Assembly (NCBI GenBank): GCA_022361535.1
Contig: JAKSAU010001097.1
Span: 1-37,462 of the forward strand
Direction of reading: 5' to 3'
Length of the DNA: 37,462 bases
From: Desulfobacterales bacterium
GTDB lineage: Bacteria; Desulfobacterota; Desulfobacteria; Desulfobacterales; Desulfobacteraceae
Part shown: one piece after another, positions 33,626 through 37,462 of the stretch
How the letters are laid out: each line of letters opens with the position of its first letter
How positions within the stretch are numbered: position 1 is the stretch's first letter
Notes under the pieces: generated by a model
Database searches by the model: none
What the model was told of the DNA's origin: nothing
What the model saw: the letters and a program-made list of their open reading frames with translations, nothing else
Translations under genes and position numbers: made by a program

Positions 33626-34169
33626 TATCTCCTAAACGCTAAAGGTTAACCAGTTTAGATTACGATTCTTATATCAGATCGTTTGGATTATATTAATTCT
33701 TTTCTTTTTTGATACCATAACGCGTTCGATCTTGTTGAACAGGCTCGTTAATTCTAATAAAAAGGTATGATGCGTATTTTTTGAAGAATACAGCAGCTGT
33801 TTGCGGGATGAACGGGCTGGTATTTTCCTATGCCATTGACCTGTTAAGGTAAGGGAAACCTTCAAAATCAAGGCTCTGACGAGCTCAGTTTAAAATAAAA
33901 TTAAAGTTTCATAATCCTTAGCTTGACTTTATGGTAAAAATCTTTTTACTTGGAGGATACCGTCTGACTATTTTCCATTCGTACCATAGGCAGTTTACGT
34001 AAGGTCTGATGCCTCGTCATGCGCAGGTTTTACTTAAATGCCGGGAATAAAAACCAGCGTTGCAAAGAAACTATAAGGGAATTCCCTTTTTATATGTCCT
34101 TTTAGGTTCAACCTTTTTAAGTTTTTTCGATGCTGGGTAAATCAAATCAATGAATGCAAGGAGAACAAA
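33626..34169. other. 544-bp intergenic region without a supported gene
   Basis: Between the DUF2959 and VWA-OmpA genes. It contains repeat copy 4 (33742-33832), a perfect 14-bp palindrome AAGGGAATTCCCTT (34075-34088) and a TTGACT (33922-33927) without a convincing -10. The region just before the VWA gene carries an AAGGAGAAC ribosome-binding site. A 65-codon minus-strand frame across the repeat has no gene-like properties. I see no riboswitch or small RNA that I can name. Confidence 0.5.
33742..33832 (+). repeat. palindromic intergenic element, copy 4 (degenerate)
   Basis: The left arm GGCTCGTTAATTCTAATAAA (33742-33761) and the right end GGGATGAACGGGCTGGTATTTT (about 33805-33826) match the ends of copy 1 in the same orientation. 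The interior (GATGCGTATTTTTTGAAGAATACAGCAGC) keeps the centre of the family but pairs less well. The tail GGTATTTTCCTATG parallels the GGTATTTGTATATG tail of copy 1. Confidence 0.6.
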
Positions 34170-35252
34170 ATGAAATCCTATTTTCGGTTGGTTTTATTGA
34201 GTTTTGTAGGACTGTGGGTAGTGTCTTCCAGTGCAGGCGCTTTTGAAATTATCACCCAAAAAGATATTGTGCAAGGAGTTATTGTTACTGAGGATCTGAT
34301 CAAAACCGCAGATAATGCAATTATTCTTTTTGATGCCTCTTCTTCCATGGCAAAGCCATATAAGGACTCGGGGCAGTCGAGATATGAAGTGGCAAAACAG
34401 ATGCTTATGGAGCGAAATACCTATTTTCCGGACATGGGGCATCAGATTGGGTTGTATCTGTATACGCCATGGAAGGAAATCTACCCGGTTCAGCCCTATG
34501 ATCGTGATAAATTTGGCACGGCCTTGGAAACCCTTCCTGAAAAGGCCAATTCTGCAACCTTTTTAACGGACGCACTCAAGCGCCTGGATAAAATCCTTGC
34601 TCCTCTTAGCGGCCGGACTTCAGTGTTTATTTATACGGACGGCAGTTACAGGACAAAAGGTCCAGGGCTGAAATCTCCGGCTGATATCGCAGAGTCACTG
34701 GCAAAAAAATACAATGTTTGTTTTTATATTATATCCACAGCAGATGATATCTACAGTAAAGACCTTTTTACCCGGGCTGAGTCTTTTAATTTTTGCTCCA
34801 GGGTGATTGCGTTTAATGATTTTGTTGAACATCCCCTGTTCAATTCCGAAGCATTGTTTACGGTAAAGGCCACAAAACACATTGTAACCCTTACAGACAA
34901 AAGGGTTGTAGGAATTAAAACAAAGAATTTTTTGTTTGATTTTGATAAAAGCGAGTTGTCTGATGCTGTCAAAGACCGGTTAAGCCTTTTAGCTGTATTT
35001 TTAAAGGCAAATCCTTTGGCTTTTGCAGCTATGGCCGGGCACACGGACAGTGTCGGAAGCGATGGATATAACCTAATGCTGTCCCGGGACCGGGTAAACA
35101 GTGTGGCACAGTACCTGGTGGATGACCATGGGGTAAACCCGGACCAGCTACTTGGTTTCTGGTTTGGCTCCCTTAACCCGGTGGCGGACAACAGCACCCG
35201 GGAAGGTCGGATGGAGAACCGACGTGTGGAAATTGTTGTGGGAGGTTTATAA
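34170..35252 (+). CDS. VWA domain-OmpA domain fusion protein
   Basis: A 360-aa exported protein. It has a signal peptide (about 1-24, cleavage near AGA-FE) and a von Willebrand A domain (about 48-235) with the metal-ion site DASSS (Asp55, Ser57, Ser59) and Asp157 in IYTDGS. A C-terminal OmpA-type peptidoglycan-binding domain (about 252-358) follows, with NFLFDFDKSEL, AGHTDSVGS (Asp293), LSRDRV (Arg308) and the closing ENRRVEIVV. Asp293 and Arg308 are the positions that bind diaminopimelate in OmpA domains. No beta-barrel is present, so it is probably a soluble periplasmic protein held on the wall and presenting a VWA adhesion or chaperone module. The ATG has AAGGAGAAC upstream. The methyltransferase gene follows 17 nt later. 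Confidence 0.85.
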   Translation: MKSYFRLVLLSFVGLWVVSSSAGAFEIITQKDIVQGVIVTEDLIKTADNAIILFDASSSMAKPYKDSGQSRYEVAKQMLMERNTYFPDMGHQIGLYLYTPWKEIYPVQPYDRDKFGTALETLPEKANSATFLTDALKRLDKILAPLSGRTSVFIYTDGSYRTKGPGLKSPADIAESLAKKYNVCFYIISTADDIYSKDLFTRAESFNFCSRVIAFNDFVEHPLFNSEALFTVKATKHIVTLTDKRVVGIKTKNFLFDFDKSELSDAVKDRLSLLAVFLKANPLAFAAMAGHTDSVGSDGYNLMLSRDRVNSVAQYLVDDHGVNPDQLLGFWFGSLNPVADNSTREGRMENRRVEIVVGGL

Positions 35253-35269
35253 AATAAGGACTATCAGTC

Positions 35270-35986
35270 GTGCAAATGTCTACAATTGCGCCTGAAAAAG
35301 ACCCCTTAGGGCTTATGCTCACAGATTACCTGGCCGGAAATCAAAAGGTATATGTGCGGGTGGAATCACCCCTTCTTGACATGACCAGGATGAAAGGAGA
35401 GGTGATGTTCAGGCCCAAAGAAAAAATGAGTGCCCTGGAACTTAGCGCTCTGGATCTTTGCCGGGGAAGTATTCTGGATGTTGGCGCAGGCAGCGGCTGC
35501 CACAGCCTGGTACTCCAGGATCAGGGTAAGGATGTGACCGCTCTGGAGATATCCCCGGGATGTATGGCAGTCTTGGAGAAGCAAAGAGTTGAAAAAAGGA
35601 TCTTTGCCAGCCTGTTTTCCTTGAAAAAAGAGCGGTTCAATACCCTGGTCATGCTGATGAACGGCATCGGGATCTGTGGATCTATCGAAGGCCTTAATTA
35701 TTTTCTTCAGCATATTCGCCAGCTTCTGGAACAAGGCGGACAGGTTCTTGCCGATTCAACGGACCTGACGTCTATGTACACCCGGCAGCCCATTGTGCCG
35801 GATGACTCAGGCGCCTACTATGGCGAAACACAGTTTACCATGTCCTATGGCAGGATTCAGTCAGATCCCTTTGACTGGCTTTACATAGATTATGCTACCC
35901 TGGAATTCTATGCCCAGTTTCACGGGTGGCAATGCGAACAAATCTTAACCACAGGAGACGGGAAGTTTTTAGCCAGAATATTTTGA
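35270..35986 (+). CDS. class I SAM-dependent methyltransferase
   Basis: A 238-aa cytoplasmic methyltransferase. Motif I is ILDVGAGSGCHSL (68-80), followed by an acidic strand-2 end in VTALEISPGC and a motif-IV-like VMLMNGIG. The substrate is unknown; the sequence does not match a named family that I recognise. The start is GTG at 35270, which has AAGGA 9 nt upstream; an ATG two codons later is 15 nt from it and less likely. It is 17 nt after the VWA-OmpA gene and so in the same transcript, though a periplasmic protein and a methyltransferase have no obvious shared job. Unrelated to the TehB-like methyltransferase at 31.0-31.6 kb beyond the fold. Confidence 0.8.
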   Translation: MQMSTIAPEKDPLGLMLTDYLAGNQKVYVRVESPLLDMTRMKGEVMFRPKEKMSALELSALDLCRGSILDVGAGSGCHSLVLQDQGKDVTALEISPGCMAVLEKQRVEKRIFASLFSLKKERFNTLVMLMNGIGICGSIEGLNYFLQHIRQLLEQGGQVLADSTDLTSMYTRQPIVPDDSGAYYGETQFTMSYGRIQSDPFDWLYIDYATLEFYAQFHGWQCEQILTTGDGKFLARIF

Positions 35987-36006
35987 GCACCCGGTAGGAT
36001 AAGGCA

Positions 36007-36035
36007 TTGAAGGCAGCCAATCCCTGGTGTATACT
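36007..36035 (+). promoter_or_regulatory. sigma70-like promoter for the small conserved gene
   Basis: TTGAAG (36007-36012), exact 17-nt spacer, TATACT (36030-36035). Transcription would start near 36042, about 36 nt before the ATG at 36078. Confidence 0.5.
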
Positions 36036-36077
36036 TTAAAATATCCTTAGGTTTTATCAAATGCAAAGGAGATTAAT

Positions 36078-36407
36078 ATGAGAAATTCTTCTTTTGATAC
36101 CCGGGAAAAATTTGAAATTCAGGCCTATGGAAAAGCCGGAAACATTGACAGGAATACCCATATTCCTTTTTCCGGGTCGCCACGCAAACATCCTTACGAC
36201 CCGGAGCTGTTTGTTTTAGTAGCAGATCCGTTTACAACCAATACCTTTTACTATGAATTTAAAATTGCAGACATTGGGTGTGCCGAAGAATTGCCCAATA
36301 TGACCAATATTGACGGGGAAGCGGTACCCATGGCCAGGATCTGGGTAACCAAAAAGAGTGTGGGTATCCGCAGCACCCCGTTTATTGTAGATGAAATAAA
36401 TCCTTAA
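36078..36407 (+). CDS. small conserved protein, function unknown
   Basis: A 109-aa soluble protein with a strong ribosome-binding site (AAAGGAGATTAAT before ATG) and its own promoter. It is beta-rich with motifs that look conserved: HIPFSGSPRKHPYDPELFVLVADPF (about 28-52, here quoted only for its SGSPRKHPYDP core), TNTFYYEFKIADIG and VPMARIWVTKKSVGIRSTPF. I have a faint recollection of similar short proteins in sulfate reducers, sometimes labelled inorganic pyrophosphatase. At 109 aa it is too short for a class I pyrophosphatase and no DxxxxD-type metal cluster is visible, so I do not adopt that name. No signal peptide or membrane segment. It is convergent with trpA, 19 nt away. Confidence 0.65.
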   Translation: MRNSSFDTREKFEIQAYGKAGNIDRNTHIPFSGSPRKHPYDPELFVLVADPFTTNTFYYEFKIADIGCAEELPNMTNIDGEAVPMARIWVTKKSVGIRSTPFIVDEINP

Positions 36408-36426
36408 GCTTTATTGCTCCGCCTCC

Positions 36427-37233
36427 TTATCCCTCTAAAAGACTGCGGATAAAGGGGGCGGTTGCATTTACTCCTTTTTCTTCAACTTCCCTGATAGTCT
36501 GAGAACCCACAACAGCAATATCTGCTTTGCCCTTAAGGAAATCAATATCAGCTTTTTCTTTCACGCCGAATCCTACTGCCAAAGGAAGGTCTGTTGCCTG
36601 CCTGCACCGGCCAAGGTAGTCGGCCATGTCCTGGGAGAATTGTGTTTCTTTGCCGGTCACCCCTTTTCTGGCAAGACAGTAGATAAATCCTTTGGATACC
36701 GAATCAATGGTTTTCATTCTCTGGTCAGATGTTTCAGGGGAAAAAATGTAAATAGGAGCCTGGTTATACTTTTCCATAGCCGCCAAATAGTCATCTGCTT
36801 CTTCAGGTGGTAAATCCGGTACAATGGCACCTTTTAATCCCATATCCGACATTTGACGGGCAAATGTTTCCATGCCGTACTTAAATAGGATATTAGCATA
36901 GCTCATGAACAAAAACGGAATGTTGAATTCTTTTGCCGCCTGTTGGGCAAAGTCAAGACAACGCTTGACTGTTGATCCTTTTTCAATGGCTTGTTGGTTG
37001 GCTTTTAAGATGACAGGTCCGTCAGCCATTGGCTCGGAAAAAGGAATTTGCAGTTCCATAAGGTCCACCCCGGCTTCTACCATCTGGCGGACAATCTCAT
37101 AGGAAGCTTCAAAAGAAGGGTATCCTATGACAATATGGGTCATCAAAAGAATCTCCTTTTGGTTTAACCGTTCACCGATATAAGATTCCAGATCTGATTT
37201 GGGTGCGTCAGAAGTATCTATTTGATCAGTCAT
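36427..37233 (-). CDS. trpA: tryptophan synthase alpha subunit
   Basis: Cleaves indole-3-glycerol phosphate to indole, which channels to TrpB. From ATG 37233 the protein has 268 aa, the normal size. A longer frame to 37398 would read 55 residues out of trpB and is rejected: AGGAG stands 9 nt before this ATG. The TIM-barrel shows the catalytic pair Glu60 ([11 protein letters not shown]) and Asp71 (MADGP), then [11 protein letters not shown], the loop [12 protein letters not shown] and [12 protein letters not shown]. The sequence is rather divergent from enterobacterial TrpA (SEP in place of SDP), but both catalytic acids are kept. It overlaps the trpB end by 8 bp, the usual coupling. Confidence 0.92.
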   Translation of the reverse strand: MTDQIDTSDAPKSDLESYIGERLNQKEILLMTHIVIGYPSFEASYEIVRQMVEAGVDLMELQIPFSEPMADGPVILKANQQAIEKGSTVKRCLDFAQQAAKEFNIPFLFMSYANILFKYGMETFARQMSDMGLKGAIVPDLPPEEADDYLAAMEKYNQAPIYIFSPETSDQRMKTIDSVSKGFIYCLARKGVTGKETQFSQDMADYLGRCRQATDLPLAVGFGVKEKADIDFLKGKADIAVVGSQTIREVEEKGVNATAPFIRSLLEG

Positions 37234-37462
37234 TTTGGTACTCTCCTGCTTTTGATCGGATAAAGTCTTTCCATTTGGGGTCGTCAAAGGCGTCAGCCAC
37301 AGTGAATATATCTTTGTCCCCTCTGCCGGACTGGTTGATGATGATAATATCGTCCTTTGACATATCTGGTGCTTCTTTAAACGCTCTGGCAAAGGCATGG
37401 GAGGATTCCAGGGCCGGAATAATCCCTTCTTTTTGCATGGTCAGTTTTAAGGCCGCAATCAC
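37226..37462 (-). CDS. trpB: tryptophan synthase beta subunit, C-terminal part (cut by window edge)
   Basis: Only the last 78 residues are present; the gene enters from beyond position 37462, so no start is given. The fragment contains [18 protein letters not shown] and the TrpB C-terminal signature [17 protein letters not shown]. The glycine loop SGRGDKD contributes to the pyridoxal-phosphate pocket region. TrpB condenses indole with serine to give tryptophan. The stop lies 8 bp inside trpA. No abnormality is visible in the part seen. Confidence 0.92.
   Translation of the reverse strand: MIAALKLTMQKEGIIPALESSHAFARAFKEAPDMSKDDIIIINQSGRGDKDIFTVADAFDDPKWKDFIRSKAGEYQND

Noticed and set aside
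33674..33871. Minus-strand 65-codon frame across repeat copy 4
   Set aside because: Same reasoning: it follows the repeat and is low complexity.
33900..34169. Possible c-di-GMP (GEMM) or other riboswitch upstream of the VWA-OmpA gene
   Set aside because: I looked for the conserved GEMM core and tetraloop receptor elements and did not find them.
37234..37398. N-terminal extension of trpA
   Set aside because: The 55 residues are trpB sequence in another frame; ATG 37233 has a proper ribosome-binding site and gives the family length.
1..37462. CRISPR arrays, prophage or insertion sequences
   Set aside because: No regularly spaced direct repeats, no transposase, integrase or phage structural genes; the only repeats are the dispersed palindromic elements.

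Overview
The window looks like a chromosomal segment of an anaerobic, sulfate-reducer-type delta-proteobacterium, most likely Desulfobacterales/Desulfobacteraceae. This is inferred from: a tmRNA encoding the tag ADDYDYAVAA; an EI/HPr pair with no sugar permease beside it; a siroheme-decarboxylase (Ahb-type) gene; several Cys-rich or Fe-S proteins; a PAS protein ending in a CxxC...CxxC tail; and base composition that looks like the mid-40s % GC by eye. Almost all genes are ordinary chromosomal housekeeping or accessory genes. I see no prophage, integrase, transposase, CRISPR array, tRNA or rRNA.

Layout. 1-3 kb (minus): ptsH-ptsI-smpB-ssrA, a tight run joining the PTS phosphorelay proteins to the trans-translation pair. 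3.2-3.9 kb (plus): a LOG-family nucleotide phosphoribohydrolase, divergent from ptsH with a good promoter. 3.9-7.7 kb (minus): a very large class I adenylate cyclase with helical-repeat and pentapeptide-repeat N-terminal regions. 7.9-13.5 kb (plus): parE-parC and an MltF-type lytic transglycosylase, with ATGA coupling between the last two. 13.7-23.2 kb (plus): rng, a LysM-like membrane protein, yajC-secD-secF, a CpoB/YbgF-like lipoprotein, dprA and topA, mostly spaced by a few bases. SecF carries an extra hydrophobic insertion.

23.2-37.5 kb is a looser accessory zone. It holds a QueG-related Fe-S protein, a periplasmic solute-binding-like protein, a proline-racemase-superfamily enzyme with a Ser/Cys active site, and a 53-aa seven-cysteine protein. 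It continues with DUF3795 and DUF1178 proteins, a B12-binding radical SAM protein overlapping a siroheme-decarboxylase gene, and a methyltransferase translationally coupled to a membrane PAS protein. It then has mtnA, a DUF2959 lipoprotein, a VWA-OmpA fusion, a second methyltransferase, a small conserved protein, and trpA with the end of trpB running off the right edge.

The structure not explained by genes is a family of imperfect palindromic intergenic elements. There are four copies (about 23.3, 24.4, 29.7 and 33.7 kb) and a possible degenerate fifth near 31.7 kb. All lie in the accessory zone. They share GGCTCGTTTG-type and CGGGCCGGTAT-type ends and form long hairpins, one with a perfect 15-bp inner stem. 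I consider these, the fused adenylate cyclase, the seven-cysteine micro-protein, the SecF insertion and the Ahb/radical-SAM pair the best candidates for a second look.
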